64,000 nucleotides of DNA from Tenebrio molitor (lineage: Eukaryota > Arthropoda > Insecta > Coleoptera > Tenebrionidae). Below are positions 49,500 to 60,531 of this stretch, piece after piece (position 1 is the first letter of the stretch; each line of letters opens with the position of its first letter). The stretch is taken from positions 5,580,001-5,644,000 of the forward strand of contig NC_091046.1 of NCBI RefSeq assembly GCF_963966145.1. The letters run 5' to 3'. The position numbers and the translations under genes were made by a program. A model generated the notes under the pieces. That model was not told the DNA's origin. It was given only the letters and a program-made list of their open reading frames with translations, and made no database searches.

Positions 49500-49990
49500 A
49501 CCCGTCTACACCAACGTAACTTAATTACGTTTTAAACAACCCCATAAACATATTTTATTGTTTTTTTATGGTTCACCGTGGATAAATACATCAAAATACG
49601 TAGCGCCTTGCGTAACGTGATAATAAACTTTGAACAATGCTTTATGCACACTTGATACATCATACCACGTAATTACGTTACGTTAAGTACCTACACCTAA
49701 CTTTACGTCGCACATGAAACGACTCAATTCTGCTTTAAATTAAACAAACAATTTGAACTGTGTCGATTAATTTGTACTTATTGTTGCGCACCGTTGCGTT
49801 ACGTTGCGTTTGCATTGTAATTGATAAATTTTCTTGAATTTTTTTTGTTGCGAATATTCAAACGGTTTCGGAGCAATGAAAGGGATTTATAACAATAAGA
49901 ATCATTTTTATTTTTTGAGAGAATAATCGAGGAGGAAATGAATAACAACGACACAATAATTTCGCGTATCGACACATAACGTAACGTTTC
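49500..49990. other. Cluster of TTACGTAA-like motifs
   Basis: ACGTAA/TTACGT cores recur at about 49515, 49526, 49613, 49669, 49676, 49797, 49802 and 49980. The block also has a loose inverted relation between GTCTACACCAACGTAAC (49503) and GTTACGTTAAGTACCTACACC (49677). It may be a decayed TIR element or a cluster of PAR-bZIP-type sites. Confidence 0.35.
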
Positions 49991-50308
49991 AGTTTTTCAA
50001 TTTGTTCAGTTTTTTGCACTTTTGTGTTCGACTGAAAAGGAGAATAATGGCGCTTCCAGTAATATAATATTACAACATGCACAAACAATTTTTTATGGAA
50101 ATATTGGCTCATAATAGTGATCCGGTTTCGATTTTAATTACGCGGGTGTATTTTTCTCCTCGATTTCCTCTTCCTCGATTCCATCTTGATCCTTTTGTCT
50201 TCGTCTGGTTCATCGCAATTCGCATATTCAACCCGTCCTTATGAATATTTCAGTTTTGACTGCTTTATTCGGAGGTGGTCGATTTACGCAGTCGGACGTC
50301 TTAAGCGA

Positions 50309-50326
50309 CTTAAGTAGCTACTTAAG
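50309..50326. promoter_or_regulatory. Perfect 18-bp palindrome CTTAAGTAGCTACTTAAG
   Basis: The palindrome is exact and is preceded by a further CTTAAG seven bases upstream (50300-50305). TTAAGT/ACTTAA is close to the NK2-class homeodomain site. Function is inferred from motif form only. Confidence 0.3.
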
Positions 50327-50463
50327 CCGGTCCGAGAGCACTCACGTCACGGACGCGCGATAATTTTCGGGGACAACTCCGAATTGCCAAAACAACAGAA
50401 ATGACTCAAATCTTCTATCGGCGAATATTTTTGTCGTCGTAGGAAAGAGTCGCTATCTCGGTT

Positions 50464-50528
50464 TTTGCATAATTCGGCGGCGTTGGCTGTCATTGTCTCG
50501 CCGCCATTTGCATAATTATCGCCATTTA
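50464..50528. promoter_or_regulatory. Paired TTTGCATAATT octamer-like sites with a GC hairpin
   Basis: TTTTGCATAATT and ATTTGCATAATT flank a CGGCGGCG...CGCCGCC inverted repeat. TTTGCATAA resembles POU-domain octamer sites. The symmetric arrangement is notable, but function is not shown by sequence alone. Confidence 0.3.
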
Positions 50529-50987
50529 CGACTGCAGAAAAGCTAAATTTTTGCAAGGTTGAATTTTTGCCGAATCTAATTAAATTTTCGTGTCGGAGCA
50601 ATTCGCATGCAGCGTGATGCGTAATCAATCAGCTTTATGGGACCGATTAATGGAAGATGTCGTCTTCTAAGTGCGTGACAACTTCTTTATGCAGACCGCG
50701 TCGACCCTCAACAGTTATGAGGTGTTAAGGGGATTCGCAGGCTGAGTAACAGATAAAATGCACCACGTTCTGCGCCATTTTTGCCACAGCGACAGCGTTT
50801 CTAAGTGAAAATTGACACTCGAGGTGATACACGATTAACGTTTTCTAGGCAAAAAAGGCATAAAATAATACCTAATAGTTGCTCGATACGAAATTTGTGT
50901 TGCTAATAAAAGTTTTTTGTTATATTTGACTCAGAATTTGCAGCATCTCTCAAAAATCAAAGAGCATTTGGTAAAATTTGCTCGTCT

Positions 50988-51040
50988 ACTTTATCTGCCG
51001 CTCGTCAGCGGAGATAAGTACTTTATCTGCTGCTCGTCAG
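50988..51040. promoter_or_regulatory. Duplicated GATA-type module
   Basis: Two 21-nt copies (50988-51008 and 51020-51040) of ACTTTATCTGC(C/T)GCTCGTCAG are spaced 32 bp apart. Between them lies GGAGATAAG in inverse orientation. The result is three GATA cores in about 45 bases, one pair forming AGATAAGTACTTTATCT. Confidence 0.45.
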
Positions 51041-53631
51041 ATGCCATGGCAATGAAGTTACTCTTTAGAATTATCAATCCAGCAGTATAATATTATATTT
51101 TAAGGAGGTTTGAAGAAAATTACATTTTGTTGCCAAGACAGTCTAAAATATAATTTTGAATATGTTTAAATTGGAATGTTTTACTGTCAACAACTATTTA
51201 GCACAATAAAGAAAATTTGGAACTTGCTGGATTATCAAAATAGGTTATTGGGTTCATCAGTATTCTAGTTTTCTGATAAAAAATTAATTAATACAGTTTT
51301 ACAACATACTAAAAACGCTATTAGATCATCACGATAGAAACAATTAATTTTTGAGATGTTGCATATATCGTGTTCCTATTTTATGACGACTTAATCTTAA
51401 TTGTGATCACTGTTTCAGTAGTCCCAAACAACTTTCAAATATTTTATTTCAGCACTGTTAAAATTTTGTTAACAAGACACTGGCCATGTCTGCAGAATTT
51501 AAGTACCCTAAAACATTATCTTATTATATTTTTATCAATTCAAATTATGATTTAGGATAATGGGACAAACCACAGTAGTTAGAGTGATTATCCTGATTGA
51601 AAGGATCATGCAAGAAGCGTTCTGTTAGAATCAACAGGTGGATCAGAAATTTGAAAAATAATTTACAACAAACGCTTTCAGAAAGTTTTTAGAAGTAACA
51701 CATCTATAGAAATAAAAGAAGCTTTTTGCTATTTATCGTTCATCACAAAATACAACTAGAAGGACACAGTAAAGCTCGCAACTAGAATCAGACGTAAATA
51801 GTCTACTGGTCAAGAAGTTGGTGAGTTTTATGTCCGTGTCGTGGTACTAATGACCGTAAAAAGGAGCCATAAACCTTGTAAACCAAGCCTGGGTTACTCT
51901 GGACGCACTTTTCTGCTTAATTGGCGCGATCTGCACCGAAAAACGGAAATCCATAAACACACATCTGGTAATTAAATCCAGAGGATGTTCCCCAGAAGCA
52001 GACGTCGTCGTTCTGTCGAAATCCGTCTGGGAAAGGAAGAGAGCGCTTACGCAAAATTTAGCCTGTCATAATTTCGTTAATTCCGATCGGTGTTCCTGCT
52101 TAAAATTCAGAGGACGGCGCGTAATAGATGTCTATCTGGGACACGTGTATTTTCCTGCAGACGTGTTGCTCCTTCGGATTACTGAAATGCGAGACATTCC
52201 GATAAATCTCGTCCGATAATTATCGACTCGTCTCGGATAATTGCTGGACGGCACTTAATAAAATAATATCGAGTAATATAACACAGGTGCATGTGGGAAT
52301 AAGGTGCAACTATGATTTAATAAGGGTAAAACAACGTCCTCATATACCGACGCCGCATACCGCGGAATTATTTCGATTTATTGCGACGTTCGCTGGATTT
52401 TTTGCGAAATGCTCCGGTTTGTTGCCGGGGAATTACTTGTGGAAAAATAGGAGAAGTCGGATTCCTGCCATCATTACTTATATTTGAGCGAGGCATTTTT
52501 CAAGCGCAATTACAACGGAAGGCTCAGACTTGACAAAATTGCGCTCATTAACGACCTAATTAAAACTGACACAAGACGACGAGATTTTGGGAAGATTTTC
52601 TGTGTCATTGGCGGTCTAACATTTGGGAATTAATTGGGCAATCGAGAGATCGGCGCAGAGGTCATTGTTTTGGTCAAGACTATTTTTAATCTTTATTGAT
52701 GCTAGAGTCTTGCAATAAAATGTGAAAAATGAGGGGCCGTTTTTACACGACAAAATCAACCGTTGCGAAAGACAACTATTAATTGGTGTTTCTTCATTTT
52801 TATTTAAATTTTGTTTATTTTGTCCCAATAATATCTTTGTTGAGGATCGTAACTCACACACTCACCTTCGGCGCTAATTAAATTCATAATGGTTTTTTAA
52901 TTGCTGGATTCTCAAATTAAAAGTGGTTTGTCACTTTGATTCAAATTAATTTAATCGAGCGGTTAAAAATATCATTCCCTGCAACGTTTCTTTTCATTCT
53001 CCTCCTCATTTAAGCAAACTCAGATTTGTATTCTGCACAAAGTAATTAAACATTTTTTCCCTATTTTTGAAAACTTCAGGGCTACATTTTCAATGAAATT
53101 AGAATCTTGACTCATCAATTCGACAGGATTAGTTTTAGGGAAATAAAATACTTGAAAGTGATCAGAACAGATAGATACAAGATTATTTTGTTAATATTTG
53201 CAAAATTTACTGTAATTAAGAATGTTTAAAAAGCTTTAAAAAATCTCACAATTGGTTGAATATTTTATTTCAGGTTCAGATAAGCAATCTTAAGTAGATA
53301 ATTTTGCAAACAAATTTCAAACAAAGAGAAATGGTATTTTGAGGACGTTGACTCACAATAAATGATTACAAAATGGCAAAATACATAAAATAAATCTGTT
53401 TAAAAATTTGGGCATTTGGCGTGGCATCAAAAATGCAAACATAGGAAGATTCATTTGTAAGAATTAAATTAATTTCTTTAAACCTACAGATATTGCAATA
53501 CGTTTATTCTACAATATTTACAATAAAATGAAATACATATAAGGATTTTTTCTTCTGGGACAAAAATTACATTTTTTGTGAGCATTAATGTTATCTATTC
53601 AGGAGTACTTAATAAGATATGATTTTCTTAT
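51041..53631. other. Non-genic stretch
   Basis: AT-rich at 51060-51830 and 53000-53620. GC-richer at 51830-52620, with ATTA and CGATAATTATCGA-type motifs near 52208. A strong minus-strand donor-like AAGGTGAGTGTG near 52862 has no good exon upstream of it. Confidence 0.4.
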
Positions 53632-53936
53632 TATCACCGAGTACTCTGGCCAAGCGCCTAGGGCGCAACTTTACAATCGGGAGGTCCCGGGTTCTAACCC
53701 CGGTGCCGCCTGACCAGGTGTGGTTTTTTTTCAGAGGTTTCCCCAAACCATCACATCGTGGTATGTCTCATAGCACAGATAAGGCGTCAGTACACCTCTC
53801 AGTACCTACCTTCCTTCCGCACCCGTGCTCACCGTGCCCATCCCGAATCTTCCGGTCAGTGTGGCTGAAAAGGCTCTGGAAAGCCTCAGCAGCCCGCCCC
53901 CTTCTGGGGGAATGAAAAATGTATCCTTTCCTTCTT
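53632..53936 (+). mobile_element. tRNA-derived SINE, about 305 bp
   Basis: The head is tRNA-like: A-box TGGCCAAGCGCCTAGGG (53647 on), B-box GGTTCTAACCC (53690-53700) and a perfect T-arm (CCGGG TTCTAAC CCCGG). The box spacing fits a tRNA promoter. A body with CAGAGGTTTCCCCAAACCATC and a C/G-rich CCCGCCCCCTTCTGGGGG follows, then a pyrimidine-rich tail. The flanks carry a 9-bp direct repeat TTTTCTTAT (53623-53631 and 53937-53945), the target-site duplication of an L1/LINE-type integration. Transcription would be by RNA polymerase III. Confidence 0.85.
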
Positions 53937-53945
53937 TTTTCTTAT

Positions 53946-56306
53946 ATCTGAACCATCACACATCCGAAGATACGGCATTCAGGCCACATTAATTCGTCAT
54001 TAAGGATATTATTATCAAGTAATAATCATGTTTTCTTTATTTTCATTAAAGTTAAATTTAATCGAATTGAAGGATTCTGTTTTATCTAAATTTTAGCAGA
54101 TATGAGAATAAATTAAATAATTGGTAACTTAGTTTAAAGATTCGTTGAAGACTGCAGTTTATCATAGAAATAAATATCAAATCACGAAAAAGTTTAAAAC
54201 ATTTTTCGCTTCGACCAATTTGTAGGTAGTATTTTACAATTCTAGCAAATATTTAAATATTTAAAAAGATCAGACCAAGCTGTATTAAAAATTTATCATA
54301 TTAGAGCTTGACTATGCTATTTTTCAAAATTTTATTTTAATGGAAAAACTGGGAATAAAAATGAAAAATTAATTCTCACGACGAAGAATTTGACTTTAAC
54401 ACAATTTTAGTCTCACTTACGGATTTATATTGGAAAAAATATGCGGATTGCTTTAGTGAAATCCCAAAGAGAGATGAAACACCAAAAAGCTGTATTAATA
54501 TTTTTTCGGCAACAATGAAAAATTTTTGACTGTATTTTACTGCTTTCAAATGTGTTCTAATTAATTTCTGCGATTCGTAAAGAACTGTTGCTTTGCAAAA
54601 ATCCACCAAATTTAACCCAAGTGTAGATAATTTGTTGAACAAATAATTTCAATAAAATGACACAACTTTAATTCTCTTTTTATCATCACTTTGTTTTGTA
54701 ATTTGTTAATTTACTTTTTCTCCCGAACCAGTAATTATCGTGTTTACAGTAACAATTTAAATTGAATCTTTTCAGTAGTGTTGAAAATCAATTACGTCGA
54801 GGCTATCAATTTACCATTTCTAGCTCACTTTTTGGTGTCTCAGAGAAAATATTTGCAAAACCGAATGAACGAGCTAGCCCAGTCCCCCAATTTTGTTTTT
54901 TTTTAGCCAGACCTGGTCAGAGACATATTTTAGAACAAAGAGTCAGACAGAGGTAATTAAAGAGTCATAAAAATCAGTTTTTTCTTTTATGGCAGCACGC
55001 GATATAAATCCGTAACAGTTTATGTCGTCATTTGCAAAAAGCACAATTGTAAAACGTCAACAAGAAGTCTTCCGCAGATTATTTTTACGCAGATATCGCA
55101 ACGATTTGTCAAATTGAGTGAAGAATTAGCAGTGCCAGTCTGGATAACATTACGAAGAAAAATAACAGTCTTGTATTACATTAGAGAACTGGACGTCGGC
55201 TCCTTTAATCTAACAACAGCTCGTAATGACTACCTTTGCGTTACTCCTGATACTAATTATCTATTAGTTGAATAAATATCACAAAAAATTAATAAATTAC
55301 CGTATTAAAAATACGTATCTGCTTTCCAGCTAAAATATTTGAACGATAATTATGTGCAAACTGACCATAAATTACCGCAACGTTATTAAAAAATTCTAAT
55401 GAGGTCTAATTAACGATTATTAGCAGATATCAAATTTCTTGTGCTTTAGAAGAGCGCAGCAGCTCTCCTAACGATTCAATTAGAGATTTATGAATATTCC
55501 GTTGTTTGCACTTTGACCGTCCTAACTGGTGGAAAATAATCTTCCAATTTAAAAATTTAAATGTATAGTTTTCGGTCTTCCGGTAAGGACACTGGTTGCG
55601 ATATCTATTAGTGAGGTCGGCATAAATATTTAACGAAATGAGTGCGGCAATACAATAGAGTCCATAATATAGAAAATAATGCAACGCGATAAAGTTGTAA
55701 GATGGCAGTAAAACACCCATAAAGTAGTCGCGACAATACCAAAGACCTGTTTAAAGCGTTTTAAGTAATGTAAAGCACGAAATATTTTTTTCAGCTTAAG
55801 TTTCAAGAATTTCAGATGAAGATACACTTTGACTCTGTGTATTGTTTAACAATACACGTATGAATAACAAATTTCGCGAATAGCAAAACCCCGCCGGTGC
55901 GATTTTCTCATGGACTGGTGGATGACTTCACGACGGTTTAACACCCGACGCCACAACCTTTGTCTTGCGAAGATAATATTTAAATTCGGCTGATTTGGTC
56001 GCAAGGTCCGTACTCATTATTCGGCGGATATTTCACATTTATTGAAGGTCAGTTCGATAACCTTCTGGACATATCACCAAAACAAGCGCTTTCCAGAACT
56101 GTAATTAGCGAGGTTCCGGTCGAGCCGCGCATTTCCCTGGAAAACCGCGACCGCGAGGATCGTTCCGGGATTAATCGCCAGCTTCCTGGACTCGCGGTCG
56201 TCGTTTTGGGATTGTGACCTCCGGAATATCTCGCGCAGGTGTGATTTCAGCGAGTAAAGCATCTCGGGGAAAATTTCAAGATTTTCACGGTTTTTTCCAG
56301 ACTTAC
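53946..56306. other. Non-genic stretch
   Basis: AT-rich to about 55000. A minus-strand frame of 88 codons (54376-54642) is hydrophobic in parts but not assignable. Positions 55860-56290 are GC-rich and lead into the possible promoter region. No other exon seen. Confidence 0.4.
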
Positions 56307-56369
56307 CTTAAAAGTCCAAGAGGAAAAGCGGGCACTCGACAACAGTAACAACAATCACGCACGAACACT
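56307..56369 (-). other. Possible non-coding first exon
   Basis: On the minus strand an initiator-like TTCAGTG (start at about 56369) is followed by 63 nt without an ATG, ending at a perfect donor, TTTTAAG|GTAAGT (56301-56306). Splicing to the exon at 36921 would give a transcript whose first ATG is the well-placed Met9 codon of that exon. There is no TATA box at the expected distance and no clear DPE. One or two perfect donors are expected by chance in the window, so the link across about 19 kb is a hypothesis. Confidence 0.3.
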
Positions 56370-56399
56370 GAACAACATCAGTTAAATTCCAGTCAATCG

Positions 56400-57062
56400 A
56401 TCATAACATGTTAGTTTTTTTCCGGTGGGTCCGGTTCAAGCGCGGCTCTTCATGCCCGGACTTCACCGATCACTTTGGCCACTGGTCCCCATCCGAAATC
56501 CTGGAGGAGGGCGCGATCCTGGCACTGGAAGCACTGAAATCCGGAGACGTCGACGCTAGCACAAGACACAAACCGGAAGATGTCGATGCCGATGAGGCGA
56601 TGAACTGTGTCCGTTCCGGAAGATTTTCGCAAGTTCTGGCAGGATCCCGGAACGAGGATCACGCGGAGTTGGCTTTTAAAAAGGATGCGATCCACTGACT
56701 TCTCTGTTCCGACTGTGCCGGACGAGTGAGTGCCCGTCGCACTGTTATGCTTCAAGAATCGCGTACACCTGTTGAAGTGGAGGGGCACTCAACAACCCCA
56801 CCAACAGGTACTATTGTTATAGTTTGATATCAAACGCAGGAAATTGTCGGAAATTGTTGGAAGTGGACGAGGGTTCGGTGACGGCTCCCGACGAGTTAAA
56901 CGGGCGCTGTTGCGATCCAGATTTGGCGCCCGGTGAATTGTTCTGGAAGAGCGCAGGGAAATGCGGATGTACCGGTACCGGAGGAAATGCAGTTGCTGCA
57001 GGATGTTTTAAATCTGCGCGCCGTTGCTGTATCGGGATCTCGGAAATTGTAATTTGTACTGA
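56400..57062. promoter_or_regulatory. GC-rich block with repeated CCGGA cores
   Basis: Among the GC-richest few hundred bases of the window. CCGGA/CCGGAAG cores, the ETS-factor type, occur about seven times in 520 bp (near 56456, 56540, 56574, 56614, 56646, 56718 and 56974). It lies immediately upstream, in minus orientation, of the possible first exon. Open frames of 96 codons (plus) and 112 codons (minus) overlap here without a recognisable domain, and probably reflect GC content. Confidence 0.35.
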
Positions 57063-58064
57063 TAATTAAATTAGTGGAGTTATGCAGAATTTTGTCGTGA
57101 AAGTTGATATGTAAATGGCGTTTCATTCTTATCTCTTTTGCATGTTCTATTACTCCTTTAATTAAGCTAATTTTTAACAATGTTATGTAATGTATTCAGG
57201 AATTTTTCTGGTAAATTATTATGTTCCCAAAATAGACTAGAATGGTTATTATTAATTATTATCTAATTATAATTACGGAAATTCTTGGAAGACTGGATCG
57301 AAAAAAAATTCTGACGGTAATCAACGGCGTAAATTTGGTTTTTTAAAATTATAAATTTGCAAAAATAAGAAAACACTTTGTACTGTTTGTTGTTGTTTCA
57401 TTTTGATTTGAATACGATTTAGGTACAGCATTTTGAAAGGAATTTAATGTCATTGTTGACAAATATTTTTTTACTACCTACCACACTGCCAATTTCTCCA
57501 CAAAATTGATTTATTTTTTAAATGAAGACACTACGTATAAATAAATAGTTATGTTCTTAAAATAGACCCGAATGTCATTATTAATTACTCGTTAAAAAAA
57601 ATATCTATAACAATCGATTGAAAAATATGTAGTTAGTGTAAAATACAAATTAAATCATTCGCTGTTCAACATTTTTGCAATTTATGAGTACTTTTTTACG
57701 TTTATTTAATTTATATCATTTTGAAAGTAGGTAAGTTTATTAGCATCTTTGAATGTCGCTAATAAATATTTCAAGTTCTTATTTACTGCATCTGTAGAAA
57801 ATTAACAAATTTTGTCACAATAAAAAATAGCAAGATGACCGTTCAACGTTAAAAAGTAAACTTTAGCCTTTACTAGACTTTACTAATATTATTGAACCTT
57901 AAAGTAATAAGTAATATTGCTGCAAGAGAACTAGGAATTACTGGTGCCTTAAAATTTGAAAATTGTAAGTTTAAAAATTGTCATTTTTACTGTACCTAAC
58001 TGCACCAAAAGAAAATAAAGGAATTCATGTCTGATTTTTTTTTGTGATTCGCTTGAAGATAAAA
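57063..58064. other. AT-rich non-genic stretch
   Basis: Strongly AT-rich. The phrase ATGTTC(C/T)(C/T)AAAATAGAC occurs twice (57221 and 57551), suggesting a diverged duplication of about 330 bp period. No gene. Confidence 0.4.
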
Positions 58065-58884
58065 TACTCCTGAAGTGTGGTCGCTGAACAGATGGAGTAA
58101 TAAAACCGCCCCCTAGTGCCCGCGTATTTTAAACAGCAACTTCCAATTGGCTTATTCAAAACGTGCGTATATTTTTGAAAGCCTGATGTACATCCACAAA
58201 AATTACTTGACGGAATCTCATTAATTTTAACCTCGCTTCGGCAGTTTGACAACGTGTTCATGTTTGGAGAGGATATGCACGTCAATAAATGCAACATTTT
58301 TCTCAGTCTATCAACTACGAGTATATCATATTCTTATGAGAATGACAAATGGCAAAGAACCTGCCTCATTGTGAAACAGGCTTCGGTATACAGGGTGTTT
58401 CTGAAATACGTGTGTTAATTTTAACCAGTGAAAGAACTCGCCAATTTATGAAACTTTTCTCTATAACATTTTCGTAAAAGTATTCCAAGATTTTTTGCCC
58501 CACAATTTTTACCAAACGAGTCGTTTTGTGTGATTAACTAGTTTCTATTTTTTGTAACCATGAGAATCTAAATTTTGATTATTTATTTTTTTCTATAACA
58601 ATGGAACTTTTTAACAAAGCTCTGTTTCTATCACAACAGAAAATTTTCGTCCTTACCCATAGGCGGGTATACACTTTGATGGTTAATTTATTCCAAATTT
58701 TAAATCAATTTGTATTGCTTTTTCATAAAAATGTTATAGAGAAAAGTTCCATGATTTAGCGCGTTCTTCCACTGGTTAAAATTAACACAGGTATTTCAGA
58801 AACAGCCTGTATATCGTTCTGCGCAACTAACGCCACATCCCTTTTTTAATTACTACATCTGTTCAGCGACCACACTTTAGTATA
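58065..58884. mobile_element. TIR element with GTGTGGTCGCTGAACAGATG ends, about 820 bp
   Basis: The left end (GAAGTGTGGTCGCTGAACAG, then ATGGAGTAAT) and the inverted right end (TAAAGTGTGGTCGCTGAAC, then AGATGTAGTAAT) match over about 30 bp. A TACAGGGTG element (58389-58811) sits inside, so this element is the older. A 90-codon minus-strand frame in the left part has no recognisable motif. Confidence 0.7.
58389..58811. mobile_element. TACAGGGTG element with long TIRs, 423 bp
   Basis: The ends are TACAGGGTGTTTCTGAAAT and the complement of TACAGGCTGTTTCTGAAAT. The inverted repeats extend about 95 bp, through TTAATTTTAACCAGTG and CTTTTCTCTATAACATTTT. TA flanks the ends. No coding frame. A half-copy lies at 62881. 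Confidence 0.85.
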
Positions 58885-58894
58885 TATCATTCAA

Positions 58895-58989
58895 AGTAGA
58901 AGGCCTTTTTGTGCTTCGCCCATTTGCCGACCTCGACTTTGTCTCGGTCTTCAATCTCTGGGCTTAGCACAAAAAGACTCACTTCTACT
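58895..58989 (+). mobile_element. Short copy of the AGTAGAAGTGAG TIR element
   Basis: It starts AGTAGAAGGCCTTTTTGTGCT and ends AGCACAAAAAGACTCACTTCTACT, pieces of one inverted repeat. The interior (CGACCTCGACTTTGTCTCGG) matches 8808-8893. The outer 20 bp of the terminal repeat found at 29373 is missing. Confidence 0.7.
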
Positions 58990-60032
58990 CTTCTTCACTT
59001 CTACTATTTTTTTAATACAGTCGTTCAAAGAAACAAAAATGCTATTTGAACGACGTTAAGTAATGTCTGAATAATTTTTTATGTATAAAAAGAAATGAAA
59101 CTAATTGCCTCACAGATACATAAATAAATATTCGCTTTACAACATTTACAATACCTAAAGAAGCAAATATTCAATAAAGGGTCTTAAACGATTTCTTGGG
59201 TGTATGTCCAGATCCGTGGCTTCTTAGTAGATAAATGTTATACAAAAGTTTTCTTCTTATGTAGATTTTTAATGCTCTTGTTTTTAAAGTAGGCTTATTT
59301 TCTTTTTTATTTCTTAGATGATTATAGAGTTATGCATGTTACAAGGAAGTAAGCGAATGAAGTAATCACTCAAGGGAGGAAATGACATTTTATTACAGAG
59401 CTGTGTATATCTTTTTTAAACTTCCATTTTCTTATTTTTTCAGCAAAGCGGATTCTGAGGAAATTGTTGCCCAAGATTATACTCGAAAACGTTAAAGTGA
59501 CATAATTTAATTTATTACTAAAAAATAGAATGGTTAAGCACAAGTACGAATTAAAATATGATTTATCTAAAAATAAATAACGAAAAAAATGGTAAAAAAA
59601 TACAAAAACGTTGAGATCATAATTATTAGACGTTATTATTAGCTTTTAAAAATTAATGGATTTATATGTAATGTGATTTTTTTTATAAATGTCATTTTGT
59701 TAGGTCTAATGGATTTAATCGTTTAATTACAAAAGAAATTTGTACAAAAAGACAGCAAAACAGGAGAGGAGATCGTAAGTTTGTGATTGTATTTTACGCC
59801 AAAACGGCTGGAAGTAGGCATACACAATGTTATCAATTTTGAAAAATTGCAGCAGGCATATGAAATATAAAACAAATGTCACTAGCGGCGTAAAAGATCG
59901 GCCAAACATTTAGGAATCCGATAAAAAAATCAGTTATTTAATTCCAATGGTTCAGGAGTTATACATTTTTTAATGAAGTCCTGCAACCCCGCTTTTTTCC
60001 GAAAAAGATGACATAGGTCAAAAACGGTGATA
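58990..60032. other. AT-rich non-genic stretch
   Basis: Nothing recognisable except a 45-bp phrase at about 59717-59762 (AAAAGAAATTTGTACAAAAA, then GACAGCAAAAC) that recurs at about 61617-61652 as AAAAGAAATTTGCGCAAAAG, then TACAGCAAAAC. Confidence 0.4.
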
Positions 60033-60531
60033 TACAGGGTTATTCACGAGGGGTATTTCTGAATTTCTTTTTACCGCAACCCATTATACACATTGCAACA
60101 ATATCTTGATATCAAATTTTGAAAATAATTATAACTGAATCCACGATGGCTCTTAGTTCTGTCTCTTTGACGTTAAAGAAAAAATTTTTGTCAATTCGAA
60201 AAATGTGTTTTTACAATAACGACGAAAAGACTGACATGCTCCTCATTTATGAAGAGTGTGGAAAGAATTCTGTTGCCGCTGCGGATGTTTAGAAGCTGAT
60301 GGTAAACACTTCGAACACCTTTTGCATTAACTTAATTTGTTAATTTATTTGTTGAATTTTGATTAAATACAGGTTATCTGCCAATCTGACATTTCTCACA
60401 AATCTATCCAACTTACTTTGATTTCTAATTTAAAAGAAATAACACATTTCATTTAGTAGTTACTGCCCTTGGTATTTTTGGTTGCGCCAAAATAAAAATT
60501 CAGAAGGACCCCTCTCGTGAATAACCCTGTA
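60033..60531. mobile_element. TACAGGGTTATTCACGAG element, 499 bp
   Basis: The ends are TACAGGGTTATTCACGAG and its complement (right end CTCGTGAATAACCCTGTA), followed inward by a GGGGT..TTCTGAATTT block on both sides. TA flanks both ends. Inside is a short relic of a transposase-type N-terminus (60203-60292). It is a deletion derivative of a larger transposon. Confidence 0.85.
60203..60292 (+). pseudogene. Relic of an insect transposon helix-turn-helix N-terminus
   Basis: ATG at 60203 opens MCFYNNDEKTDMLLIYEECG, then KNSVAAADV and a TAG. The pattern (aromatic-Asn, Asp/Glu-Lys, DMLLIYGE.., N...A) matches the start of the DUF4817-type helix-turn-helix domain that begins many insect DNA-transposon proteins. 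Only the first helix region remains before the stop, and the rest of the transposase is deleted. It identifies the element as internally deleted rather than a pure MITE. Confidence 0.6.

Larger units (their letters stand above)
49991..50986. other. GC-richer island with possible regulatory sites
   Basis: Positions 50140-50840 are GC-richer than the surroundings. Individual structures are given separately (50309-50326 and 50464-50528). A donor-like GACGTGAGT on the minus strand near 50345 follows a 93-codon frame with no recognised domain. Confidence 0.35.

Noticed and set aside
52862..53000. Minus-strand exon before the AAGGTGAGTGTG donor
   Set aside because: All frames upstream of the donor contain stops and the only AG acceptors lack a pyrimidine tract.
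53640..53710. Possible genuine tRNA gene
   Set aside because: The T-arm and pol III boxes are present, but the acceptor and anticodon stems do not form, and a SINE body, tail and target duplication follow.
54376..54642. 88-codon minus-strand frame with hydrophobic stretches and an internal GTAAGTGAG, considered as a chemoreceptor exon
   Set aside because: No receptor signature motif could be identified, and the tail is atypical; a chance frame is as likely.
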